9,287 nucleotides of DNA from Flectobacillus sp. (GTDB lineage Bacteria > Bacteroidota > Bacteroidia > Cytophagales > Spirosomataceae): contig JARXAV010000256.1 in the NCBI GenBank assembly GCA_029865665.1, positions 1-9,287 on the forward strand. The letters run 5' to 3'. Positions 1 to 6,371 of the stretch are shown piece by piece. The position numbers were made by a program, and so were the translations under genes. A model generated the notes under the pieces. The model saw only the letters and a list, made by a program, of their open reading frames with translations. It had not been told where the DNA came from and did no database searches. The stretch's first letter is position 1, and each line of letters begins with the position of its first letter.

Positions 1-151
1 CAAAAAAATGAAAATAATTCGCAATTACCTCTAAATCAAAACCTTAAATAATAAAATAATTTGATAAACATTTCAACACCCCTAAACACCACATTCGTCA
101 ACTTAAAATAATCCAAAATGTTTAAGAAATCAGAATAAAGGAAACTAATGT

Positions 152-200
152 GCAGTCATTAATAAATAAGAATTAAGGTTCTGTATTCATTAATAACTGC
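152..200. repeat. Imperfect inverted repeat downstream of the protease gene
   Basis: GCAGTCATTAAT (152-163) faces ATTAATAACTGC (189-200). The arms pair over 11 of 12 positions with one C/A mismatch around a 25-nt loop. It lies 29 nt past the stop codon of the minus-strand protease gene, so it could form a stem at the 3' end of that transcript. There is no T-run on the minus strand after it, so I do not call it an intrinsic terminator. The rest of positions 1-228 is AT-rich sequence in which I see no gene. Confidence 0.3.
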
Positions 201-228
201 GTTTGTTCTGCTTTACTCCTTAATACAA

Positions 229-1593
229 CTATATAATACGTTGTAGTGAAAAAGATTTGACGAATAACTTACCATTTCGTTGAAGTACCATTTCGACTCC
301 CTTTCCTTCTTTAGTTTGAAGTATCTTATATATATCTGAAATTTGAATCTCCTTTGCTAAATTTCCATTGACAGCTACAATTAAGTCTCCAGCTTGGATT
401 CCCGCATTTTTAGCTGGGCTGCCTTCCATTATATTATCCACAATGAACGTATGAAAATCATTTCCTCTTGCGACTATTTCCATACCACTCATATTGTATT
501 CAAATGTTTCTTTCAAAGACTTTTTTATAGGCTTTAGTAATATATAGTTATCCCTATAATTAAAGGTAACCTTAAATCTACGTAACAACTCACAACCAAT
601 AGCTCCTTGTCTTTGTGTTTCACTAGCACCACTATAAATTTTTTGAGAACTATCAGGAAAAGATGCAATCAGGTCATTGATTTCATAAGAGCCTAATTTC
701 ATTTTTCGAATTCTACCCAGTTTACCATGTATAATACCATTTAATCCTCTTCCTAATTGTGTATTGATTACTTTATCTGGCATTCGAAGTAAACTTGTAT
801 CTTGTTTTTCTAAAAACAAGGCATGGTTAGCTCCTGTATCTATCAATAATTTTAAAGGCTTCTTTTTATTAGATGTTTCGACTTGCAAACCTGAAAAATA
901 CGGTTTGGATTTTTCTATCGAGATATCGAAGCGTTCCCCTTTTTCATGTTTGACAGAATAGGAGTCAGGTTCGTGAAGAACTATATTACGATTTACAAAG
1001 TCAATCGTCACTACGAATCGGTCAAAGAGGTCAAATCCCCAGACACCATGAATCGGTACACCAATGTATTCTCCTAGATTGATTGCATTGTTCTTTATTA
1101 CTAATACATTCTGTTTATAGCCTGTCATTTCCCCCATTCTAATTGTATTGCCAAGTGTTAAACCAGCCTCCACATTTTCACCTTCACCAATGCCTTGTAG
1201 TTGAATATTTCTTATGTAAGGCATATCCAATTTTCTGATAGTAGCGGAATCTGTTAGTATTATTGCATTTACACCTGTATCAAGAATGAACCAAAGGGTA
1301 TCGGAATTATTAATTGTTAAAGGAACTAAGATTAAATTTGCCTGTAGCAAAAAAGGGATTTTGGTAATTTTTCGCTGTTTATGTAATTCGAATCCGTACT
1401 TTTCATTAGAAAAATCCTTATTTTTGATTTTAGATTCAGGAAGTTCCCTGATTCCAGCAAACAAAGTTGGTTGATTTAGAACTTCCTTTTTAATCGGTAC
1501 TATTTCTTGGCTATGACTCGTCGAAGCAAATAGTAGGATAAACATCATGCAAACTATGTTTATCAAGCTTTGAGTTAAGTAGTGCGTTTTCAT
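229..1593 (-). CDS. Secreted two-domain retropepsin-like aspartyl protease with C-terminal PDZ domain
   Basis: This encodes 454 residues, probably an exported (periplasmic or cell-surface) aspartic peptidase or a peptide-binding relative. Residues 1-28 form a signal peptide: a short basic start, a hydrophobic core around 11-23, and a likely cut after SHS. There is no lipobox cysteine. Two homologous retropepsin-like domains follow, each with an active-site triad: ILDTG at D105-G107 and LIDTGA at D252-A255. The second domain ends in the usual family tail (GAIGCELLRRF, then ILLKP, about 330-355). A PDZ domain occupies about 365-454, with its core AGIQAGDLIVAVNG at 397-410. Retropepsins work as dimers of single-DTG units, so two units in one chain could form an intramolecular pair; that is inference. 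ATG at 1591-1593 is the natural start because the signal peptide begins there. The gene stands alone, divergent from the lipoprotein gene. Substrate unknown. Confidence 0.88.
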   Translation of the reverse strand: MKTHYLTQSLINIVCMMFILLFASTSHSQEIVPIKKEVLNQPTLFAGIRELPESKIKNKDFSNEKYGFELHKQRKITKIPFLLQANLILVPLTINNSDTLWFILDTGVNAIILTDSATIRKLDMPYIRNIQLQGIGEGENVEAGLTLGNTIRMGEMTGYKQNVLVIKNNAINLGEYIGVPIHGVWGFDLFDRFVVTIDFVNRNIVLHEPDSYSVKHEKGERFDISIEKSKPYFSGLQVETSNKKKPLKLLIDTGANHALFLEKQDTSLLRMPDKVINTQLGRGLNGIIHGKLGRIRKMKLGSYEINDLIASFPDSSQKIYSGASETQRQGAIGCELLRRFKVTFNYRDNYILLKPIKKSLKETFEYNMSGMEIVARGNDFHTFIVDNIMEGSPAKNAGIQAGDLIVAVNGNLAKEIQISDIYKILQTKEGKGVEMVLQRNGKLFVKSFSLQRII

Positions 1594-1646
1594 GACTTAA
1601 AAAAATATTTATCATACAAATAATTGTCTATTTATTGTATTTTTTG

Positions 1647-1710
1647 ATGTATAAATAAAACTAAGCCCATATTTTATATTCATAATGGGGAGATAAATGT
1701 ATAAATAAAA
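1647..1710. repeat. 14-bp direct repeat, 50-bp period
   Basis: ATGTATAAATAAAA occurs exactly at 1647-1660 and at 1697-1710, so the period is 50 bp. A related stretch, CTAAATAAAAAGATAAAATA, follows at 1721-1740. The repeats lie in the 278-bp divergent spacer between the protease and lipoprotein genes. They might be paired binding sites on the same face of the helix or simple low-complexity AT sequence. The spacer has no clear TAnnTTTG promoter element in either direction. Confidence 0.35.
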
Positions 1711-1747
1711 TTGCACTATTCTAAATAAAAAGATAAAATAACCAATA

Positions 1748-1765
1748 TATTGATTTGTATCAATA
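1748..1765. promoter_or_regulatory. Small dyad upstream of the lipoprotein gene
   Basis: TATTGAT (1748-1754) and ATCAATA (1759-1765) are perfect 7-bp inverted arms around the 4-nt loop TTGT. The dyad is 106 bp before the lipoprotein start and could be an operator or a hairpin. Its short length in AT-rich DNA makes chance quite possible. Confidence 0.2.
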
Positions 1766-1871
1766 ACTATTTACAGTGAAAAGCATATTGATTTCACGAG
1801 CGTTTCATTCGAATTGCTTTAGCGAAAAAGCCATAAACAATAATAACCCACTATAACCCCACGTACTAATT

Positions 1872-2315
1872 ATGTCTATTTCTTTACGTAATCTACTGAC
1901 TGCTATAAGTCTTGTAACTCTTGCGAGTTCATGCGTTAGCCAAAAACAATATGGTGATTTGCTAAAAGACAAAGACCGTCTTGATGTGAATGTAGAAAGA
2001 GCCCACAAAGAAATTCGGGAACTGAAAGAGAGTAAGTTGAATTTAGAAGATCAGATTAAGGTAAAAAATGTTGAGATTGAGAAATTAGATCAACAGGTAA
2101 AGAGCTATAAACGCCAGGCCTTAGAATTAACTGACAAATTCACCGTTTTGGAAGAACAGATGCAACGCATGAGTGCTGATTTGGAGTTAAAAAAGACAGA
2201 AAGTGCCGCTTTAATCACGTCTTATGAGCAACGCATTAGCGAGTTACAACAAGCTACTTCTAAAATCAAAGGCTTAAAAGGAAAGAAAAAAGCTGTAAAA
2301 TCAAGCATTAAGTAA
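1872..2315 (+). CDS. Coiled-coil outer-membrane-type lipoprotein, no OmpA domain
   Basis: This encodes 147 residues. An N-terminal hydrophobic stretch (about 6-19) ends in LASSC, giving a probable lipidated Cys21. The -3 position is Ala instead of Leu, which is looser than the E. coli lipobox. The mature start CVSQKQY resembles that of Bacteroidota lipoproteins with a coiled coil followed by an OmpA-like peptidoglycan-binding domain. Here residues about 27-130 are a charged, heptad-like alpha-helical coil. The chain then stops in a lysine-rich tail (131-147, with KGKKK) and no OmpA domain follows. A strong terminator starts 9 nt after the stop, so the gene is not cut by a frameshift within the window. 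The function is not known; a periplasmic spacer or partner-binding role is possible. ATG at 1872 is the only start that keeps the signal sequence intact. It is probably monocistronic. Confidence 0.8.
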   Translation: MSISLRNLLTAISLVTLASSCVSQKQYGDLLKDKDRLDVNVERAHKEIRELKESKLNLEDQIKVKNVEIEKLDQQVKSYKRQALELTDKFTVLEEQMQRMSADLELKKTESAALITSYEQRISELQQATSKIKGLKGKKKAVKSSIK

Positions 2316-2323
2316 AAGACCCT

Positions 2324-2355
2324 AAAACCTCATTTTAGAAAAATGAGGTTTTTTG
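2324..2355 (+). terminator. Strong intrinsic terminator after the lipoprotein gene
   Basis: AAAACCTCATTTT (2324-2336) and AAAATGAGGTTTT (2340-2352) form a perfect 13-bp stem with a 3-nt loop (AGA), followed by further T residues. It lies 9 nt past the stop codon at 2315 and separates the lipoprotein gene from tpiA. Confidence 0.9.
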
Positions 2356-2364
2356 TTGTCGATA

Positions 2365-2397
2365 TTTCAAGAACTAAGGTAATAGTCTATAAATTTG
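2365..2397 (+). promoter_or_regulatory. Candidate tpiA promoter, Bacteroidota type
   Basis: TAAATTTG at 2390-2397 matches the Bacteroidota -7 consensus TAnnTTTG fully. A weak -33 match, TTTC at 2365-2368, lies 21 nt upstream. It sits between the preceding terminator and tpiA, where a promoter is required. Transcription would begin near 2401-2405, giving a leader of about 60 nt. Confidence 0.5.
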
Positions 2398-2428
2398 TAA
2401 TTCAATTATTTCTAATAACTAAAACATC

Positions 2429-2450
2429 AGTAGGAGCTTACGAGCCTACT
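2429..2450 (+). promoter_or_regulatory. Leader hairpin just before the tpiA start
   Basis: AGTAG (2429-2433) pairs with CTACT (2446-2450), and GCT (2436-2438) with AGC (2443-2445). A 2-nt bulge (GA) lies on the 5' side and the loop is TACG, an RNA tetraloop of the UNCG class. The stem ends 11 nt before the ATG at 2462, in an unpaired A-rich stretch (AACAATCAAAC). It could shape ribosome access in a leader without Shine-Dalgarno pairing, or only protect the mRNA. Confidence 0.4.
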
Positions 2451-2461
2451 AACAATCAAAC

Positions 2462-3223
2462 ATGAGAAAGAAAATCGTTGCAGGTAACTGGAAAATGAAC
2501 AAAACAATGGAAGAAGCATTAATCTTAGCTTCAGAAGTTGTGAATATGGTAAAAGACGAAGTATCGACAGACGTAACTGTTATTATGGGAGTTCCTTCGT
2601 TATACTTAAATACGTTGAAAAGTTATGTAGAAGGCGTTTCTAATGTTAGTCTTGCTGCACAAAACTGTCATCAAAAAGCATCAGGAGCATTTACTGGTGA
2701 GATTTCAGCTCCAATGTTAAAGTCTATTGGTATTGAATATGTGATTTTAGGACACAGCGAGCGTCGTCAATATTTTGGTGAAACAAATGAGCAATTAGCA
2801 GAAAAAGTAAATATTTCTTTAGAAAATGGTTTAAGCCCTATCTTCTGTTGTGGAGAATCATTATCTGAACGTGAGGCAGGCGGTTATTTAGAACTTGTTG
2901 CTTCTCAATTAACAGCAAGTCTTTTCCACCTTTCAGCAGAAGAATTCGCTAACGTTGTGATTGCATACGAACCAATCTGGGCTATTGGAACAGGTGTTAC
3001 GGCTTCTTCGGCACAAGCACAGGAAGTACATGCTTATTTACGTCAGCACGTTGCAGGTAAATATGGTCAAGAAGTTGCAGATAACACTTCTATCCTTTAT
3101 GGTGGTAGCTGTAATGACAAAAATGCTCAAGAATTATTTGCTTGTGCTGACATTGACGGTGGATTAATTGGTGGTGCTTCGTTGAAATCTCGTGATTTCA
3201 CGACTATTGCAAAGTCATACTAA
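2462..3223 (+). CDS. tpiA: Triosephosphate isomerase
   Basis: This cytosolic TIM-barrel enzyme interconverts dihydroxyacetone phosphate and glyceraldehyde 3-phosphate in glycolysis and gluconeogenesis. The 253 residues match the usual family length of about 250. All catalytic residues are visible: Asn9 and Lys11 in GNWKMN; the electrophile His98 in ILGHSERR; the general base Glu170 in AYEPIWAIGTG (168-178), which runs into the mobile loop 6; and the phosphate-binding glycines YGGS (213-216) and GGLIGGAS (233-240). ATG at 2462 gives the standard N-terminus directly before the first beta strand; no Shine-Dalgarno sequence precedes it. The gene lies between two terminators, so it is probably transcribed alone, and it is not next to other glycolytic genes here. 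Nothing unusual in the protein. Confidence 0.98.
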   Translation: MRKKIVAGNWKMNKTMEEALILASEVVNMVKDEVSTDVTVIMGVPSLYLNTLKSYVEGVSNVSLAAQNCHQKASGAFTGEISAPMLKSIGIEYVILGHSERRQYFGETNEQLAEKVNISLENGLSPIFCCGESLSEREAGGYLELVASQLTASLFHLSAEEFANVVIAYEPIWAIGTGVTASSAQAQEVHAYLRQHVAGKYGQEVADNTSILYGGSCNDKNAQELFACADIDGGLIGGASLKSRDFTTIAKSY

Positions 3224-3397
3224 GAAATAAGACGTTATTAGTTAATAGTATATCTGTTATCAGGAGGCACTCAAAATCAATAGGTTAATCCATTAACTTT
3301 GTACAGAACTATTAACAAATCCATAATTCGACGTATTTAATGACAATTAGTCGATAACTTCTGAGTGGGCGTTCATTAAATTCTCGCTTTACAAATA
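3224..3397 (+). other. Dyad-rich tpiA 3' region, possible small RNA
   Basis: No open reading frame of note lies here. Several perfect inverted pairs are present: GTTAATAG (3241-3248) with CTATTAAC (3309-3316); GTTAAT-CC-ATTAAC (3284-3297); GTTATC (3256-3261) with GATAAC (3353-3358); and CACTCA (3268-3273) with TGAGTG (3362-3367). TAACTTTG at 3294-3301 matches the -7 consensus TAnnTTTG, without a clear -33 element. Transcription from it would start near 3306 and end at the terminator at 3398-3440, giving an RNA of about 130 nt. Alternatively this is only the 3' untranslated region of tpiA. Confidence 0.3.
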
Positions 3398-3440
3398 AAA
3401 AGAGAGAGGCTTAATCTATAAAGCTTCTCTCTTTTATTTT
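3398..3440 (+). terminator. Long intrinsic terminator after tpiA, probably bidirectional
   Basis: AAAAGAGAGAGGCTT (3398-3412) pairs with AAGCTTCTCTCTTTT (3421-3435) over 15 positions, one of them a G-T wobble, around an 8-nt loop. T-rich sequence follows on the plus strand (TTTTATTTT). On the minus strand the stem is also followed by a T-run (TTTTTATTTG). It can therefore stop tpiA or small-RNA transcripts from the left and mutY read-through from the right. Confidence 0.9.
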
Positions 3441-3482
3441 GAATTTAAGTACCCCGACCTATTCAACTACATAGACACACAA

Positions 3483-3538
3483 AAAACATAGTTATATAAA
3501 AAAATGATTATCTAATTACTTATTTTCTTCTATGTTTT
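3483..3538 (-). repeat. Inverted repeat downstream of mutY
   Basis: AAAACATAG (3483-3491) and CTATGTTTT (3530-3538) are perfect 9-bp arms around a 38-nt AT-rich loop. On the minus strand the 3' arm runs into a T-run (TTTTTTG), so it might act as a weak terminator about 100 nt after the mutY stop. The long loop argues against this. The remainder of 3441-3639 shows no gene. Confidence 0.25.
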
Positions 3539-3639
3539 AGGGAAGAGATTAGTAAAATATTAGTCCTATTTCCTATTCTTGATGTTAACCCTGTGGTTTC
3601 TATTTTCCGCAAAACAATAAATTCCAAACGGCTTCAATA

Positions 3640-4704
3640 TTAGTTCTTAAAAATATGTTCTTTCAAAAAATTATTGACTAGCGTTGATTTTGGCAAGTCA
3701 TCAACTTCGTTTAACGAATAAAATACTAAGTCCTCTGGGAAAGTATCTATTTTAGTCGAAAGCTCAAGGTGATAAAACTTTGTAAAAATCCGCTGATGTG
3801 ATAATATATGTTTATAGGAGGTTGTTTCTTTGAGAATCGTCAACCCGCTTTTTTGCTGACTCAAGAACATATCTTGTTCCACTAAAGTCTCCCAATCAAG
3901 TTCCTGCTTATCTTCTATTAAGTAAAAATCATACATTCCTTCCCAAACATCTTTAGGTTTCCGCTGTTTCATAGCAATTTTTTCACCCTTTTGAAAAACA
4001 AGATAATGGAAAAAACGCTCCGTTACTTTTGTTTTTTTAGTCTTAATTGGCAAAACCGCCTGTTTTCCTGTCGCATTTGCCATACACTCGATTTGAAATG
4101 TACAAAACATACATTGAGGCGATGCAGGGGTACAATATAAAGCTCCAAACTCCATAATTGCCTGATTGTATGTATCCGTTTGCTGTTCGGGTAGGAGGGA
4201 AGTTGCCAATTCGGTAAAGACTTTCTTGGCATTGGAACTACTAATATCTGTTTCTTCCCCAAAGACACGAGCCAAAACCCGATATACGTTACCATCCAAA
4301 ACAGCCACCTTTTCACCAAAGGCAAAAGAAGCGATAGCCGCTGCGGTATAAGTGCCGATTCCTTTCAGGTTTAATAACTCTTGATACGTATTAGGGAAAG
4401 CACCTCCATAATTTTCGACTACCATTTTGGCGGTAGTGTGTAAGTTTCTGGCTCTTGAATAATAGCCTAAACCCTGCCATAAACGAAGGACTTCCTGCTC
4501 ATCAGCCTGTGCCAAGTCTTGAACGGTGGGAAAAGCCTCTACGAATGCCTTATAATAAGGTAGTCCTTGAGCGACTCTAGTTTGTTGTAGAATAACTTCC
4601 GACAACCATATATAATAAGGGTTTTTAGTATGTCTCCAAGGCAAATCACGCAGGTTCGATTTGTACCAGTTAATTAGCTTTTCAGCGAAAAATATTTTCT
4701 CCAA
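3640..4704 (-). CDS. mutY: A/G-specific adenine DNA glycosylase
   Basis: This base-excision repair enzyme removes adenine mispaired with 8-oxoguanine (or guanine), preventing G:C to T:A transversions. It has 354 residues, the normal length. The HhH-GPD domain carries the catalytic Glu36 (LSEVILQQT), GYYSRAR (80-86), the helix-hairpin-helix LKGIGTYTA (113-121) and catalytic Asp137 (VLDGNVYRVLAR). The iron-sulfur loop C191-x6-C198-x2-C201-x5-C207 is intact. A NUDIX-like 8-oxoguanine recognition domain covers about 230-350; LSH at 301-303 sits where the FSH recognition loop is found in Geobacillus MutY. The start codon is TTG (4702-4704): no ATG lies upstream before an in-frame stop at 4717-4719, and the first internal Met is Met94, beyond catalytic Glu36. 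The gene is divergent from the HU gene and appears monocistronic. Confidence 0.97.
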   Translation of the reverse strand: MEKIFFAEKLINWYKSNLRDLPWRHTKNPYYIWLSEVILQQTRVAQGLPYYKAFVEAFPTVQDLAQADEQEVLRLWQGLGYYSRARNLHTTAKMVVENYGGAFPNTYQELLNLKGIGTYTAAAIASFAFGEKVAVLDGNVYRVLARVFGEETDISSSNAKKVFTELATSLLPEQQTDTYNQAIMEFGALYCTPASPQCMFCTFQIECMANATGKQAVLPIKTKKTKVTERFFHYLVFQKGEKIAMKQRKPKDVWEGMYDFYLIEDKQELDWETLVEQDMFLSQQKSGLTILKETTSYKHILSHQRIFTKFYHLELSTKIDTFPEDLVFYSLNEVDDLPKSTLVNNFLKEHIFKN

Positions 4705-4732
4705 TTGATTATTTTTTTAATGAACCTAATGA

Positions 4733-4776
4733 AATTGTACAATTCAGAGATAAATTAAATACAATGATTTATCTCT
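4733..4776. promoter_or_regulatory. Two adjacent dyads upstream of mutY
   Basis: AATTGTACAATT (4733-4744) is a perfect 12-bp palindrome. One base later, AGAGATAAAT (4746-4755) and ATTTATCTCT (4767-4776) form perfect 10-bp arms around an 11-nt spacer. The pair lies 29-72 bp before the mutY start codon, where a promoter or leader of mutY is expected. They could be operators or, if transcribed, a leader stem. No T-run follows on either strand, so they are not terminators. No TAnnTTTG match for mutY was found. Confidence 0.4.
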
Positions 4777-4855
4777 TTCGACACATAAGTAAACTACAAA
4801 TGACTAACAACTAAGGAATTACAGAAAAAAAGCACGGATATTTATGATTTCATTC

Positions 4856-4886
4856 TTTCATATTTGAAAGCAAAGTCGTACCTTTG
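4856..4886 (+). promoter_or_regulatory. Promoter of the HU-family gene
   Basis: TACCTTTG at 4879-4886 is a full match to the Bacteroidota -7 consensus TAnnTTTG. TTTC at 4856-4859 lies exactly 19 nt upstream, in the place of the -33 TTTG. The layout and many spacer bases recur at 6372-6402. Transcription would start about 4890, giving an unusually long leader of about 155 nt. Confidence 0.65.
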
Positions 4887-4887
4887 T

Positions 4888-5047
4888 GACCCTTAATAAT
4901 CAGAGGGTTATAATTTGAGTTTTTCGTTTTAGTAAATTTTATCGTTTTACGTGCAAGTTAGTACTATTTCGAGAGGATTTTATAAGCAAAACTGCAATCA
5001 ACAACCATTGTTTAATAAATTTTATTAACTCCTAAAATTTCAAAAAA
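4888..5047 (+). promoter_or_regulatory. Long 5' leader of the HU-family gene
   Basis: If transcription starts just after the promoter at 4856-4886, about 155 nt precede the GTG. The leader opens with a hairpin: ACCCT (4889-4893) and AGGGT (4904-4908), extended by a G-T pair, with a 10-nt loop. Such a stem at the very 5' end can protect an mRNA from 5'-end-dependent decay. An 8-bp direct repeat TCGTTTTA occurs at 4924-4931 and 4942-4949. The last 30 nt before the start are A/T-rich and unstructured, with no Shine-Dalgarno sequence. Confidence 0.4.
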
Positions 5048-5329
5048 GTGACAAAAGCAGACGTAATCGCAGAAATCGCAGACAAGACTGGTATCGACAA
5101 GGCAGATGTTTCAAGTGCATTAGAGTCGTTCTTCTCAGTAGTAAAAGACAACCTTTCAAAAGGTGAGCCAATCTATGTTAGGGGTTTCGGTAGCTTTGTA
5201 AACAAGAAAAGAGCGAAGAAAGTTGCTCGTAATATTTCAAAAAATACATCTATCGTAATTGACGAACATTACATTCCGAGTTTCAAACCTGCTAAAATCT
5301 TTGTTGAACAGGTTAAAACTAACGCATAA
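5048..5329 (+). CDS. HU-family DNA-binding protein
   Basis: This small nucleoid protein dimerises and bends DNA; its 93 residues match the HU/IHF length of about 90-100. Helices 1 and 2 (about 3-38) include ADKTGIDKADV. The conserved turn VRGFGSF is at 44-50, followed by the basic DNA-binding arm KKRAKKVARNISKNTSI (53-69) and the closing PSFKPAK motif (77-83). In classical HU and IHF a proline at the tip of each arm (RNP) inserts between base pairs; here the sequence reads R61-N62-I63, so isoleucine takes its place. The start is GTG at 5048, because it gives the typical family N-terminus MTKAD and no nearer ATG exists. The gene has its own promoter (4856-4886) and is divergent from mutY. The TPR gene follows after 146 bp and might be co-transcribed, as I see no strong terminator between them. 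Confidence 0.95.
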   Translation: MTKADVIAEIADKTGIDKADVSSALESFFSVVKDNLSKGEPIYVRGFGSFVNKKRAKKVARNISKNTSIVIDEHYIPSFKPAKIFVEQVKTNA

Positions 5330-5475
5330 TCAATTAAACGGTATTTTATTTTTATACGGTAGTGTATAACGGAATTATTAAAATCACGTTATCAGTAAAG
5401 TACAATTTAGGTTTCTCTTTTGAAGATAAGTTGAATCAAAAATTACTTAACCAATTTCATTAAAAATACCTTTTT

Positions 5476-6339
5476 ATGAAAAAGCCTTTCATCATCATTA
5501 TTGTCGTTGCGTTGGGACTTGTAGGCTCATTGTATAGCTTACCAAAAGTGGTTGTGAGTGATGAAAACAAGAAATTAGAACAACCCAACAAAGAGGCGAG
5601 TATGCCATCTGCGAACCGAGATAAAGCAGGAGATTCAAAAGAAGCCTCTGCTAGTGTTGACGAGAAGCATGGTAGTGGATTGACTTCAGCACAAGAGAAG
5701 GTGGTGGAAGAACTGAAGGCAACGTTCGAGGGGAGTTCTGGAAAAGAAGCAAAAATTAAAGCTGCTTCAAGTTTAGTTGAAAGATACACAGAATATACTC
5801 AGTATGACAATGCCGCTTATTATGCGGAAGAAATTGCAAAGTTGAACCCTAGTGAAGAGAATTTGATGAAAGCGGGTAATTTATATTACGAAGCCTTCAC
5901 CTATTCATTGAAAGAGGAAAAGACGACTAAAATGGGAGAAAAGGCAAGAGCATTGTTCACACAAATACTTGCTAAAAATCCAGACAATTTATTAGCGAAA
6001 ACCAACATGGCTATGACGTACGTATCGTCGTCGAACCCCATGCAAGGCATTTTGATGTTAAGAGAAGTTATTGCCAAAGAACCTGAATATGAACCTGCGT
6101 TGTTTAATTTAGGTATTCTTTCAATTCGCTCAAACCAGTATGCTAAGGCGGTAGATCGTTTTAAGCAATTACTCCAGATTAATCCCGCCAATTCGAAGGC
6201 TGCCTTAAACTTGGGTTATTGTTTAGCTGAATTAGACAGAAAAGAAGAAGCCAAACAGATTCTTGAAAAAGTCCTAAAATCTTCTAAGGATATTCAAGAG
6301 AAAGCAGCCGCTCAGGAGATTTTGTCGAAGTTACAATAA
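5476..6339 (+). CDS. Membrane-anchored tetratricopeptide repeat protein
   Basis: This encodes 287 residues. A single hydrophobic segment (about 4-21, rich in Ile and Val) acts as an uncleaved signal anchor, since no clear cleavage site or lipobox follows. Residues about 25-70 are a polar, low-complexity linker (Lys, Glu, Ser, Ala). From about 94 to 273 there are TPR-like helix pairs; the best units are 206-239 (ALFNLGILSIRSNQYAKAVDRF and so on, ending INPANS) and 240-273 (ALNLGYCLAELDRKEEAKQIL). The repeats probably face the periplasm and bind a protein partner, which the sequence does not reveal. It lies between HU and the small basic protein; it could be read from the HU promoter or from an unseen one in the 146-bp gap. 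ATG at 5476 directly precedes the basic-hydrophobic N-terminus. Confidence 0.85.
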   Translation: MKKPFIIIIVVALGLVGSLYSLPKVVVSDENKKLEQPNKEASMPSANRDKAGDSKEASASVDEKHGSGLTSAQEKVVEELKATFEGSSGKEAKIKAASSLVERYTEYTQYDNAAYYAEEIAKLNPSEENLMKAGNLYYEAFTYSLKEEKTTKMGEKARALFTQILAKNPDNLLAKTNMAMTYVSSSNPMQGILMLREVIAKEPEYEPALFNLGILSIRSNQYAKAVDRFKQLLQINPANSKAALNLGYCLAELDRKEEAKQILEKVLKSSKDIQEKAAAQEILSKLQ

Positions 6340-6371
6340 GGCAAAGAAGGACAGGAACGATATGAAAAACC

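Noticed and set aside
2961..3167. A 68-codon plus-strand frame inside tpiA
   Set aside because: It lies in another frame of a gene whose catalytic residues are all present; no independent support.
4863..4866. TTTG as -33 element of the HU promoter
   Set aside because: It is only 12 nt from TACCTTTG; the TTTC at 4856 has the right 19-nt spacing and matches the second promoter.
5340..5400. Repeated ACGG motifs and short dyads after the HU gene as a terminator
   Set aside because: The arms do not pair beyond 4-6 bp and no T-run follows a stem; read-through into the TPR gene cannot be excluded.
5460..5789. A 109-codon minus-strand frame over the start of the TPR gene
   Set aside because: It is a shadow of the low-complexity Lys/Glu/Ser/Ala linker; no recognisable domain.
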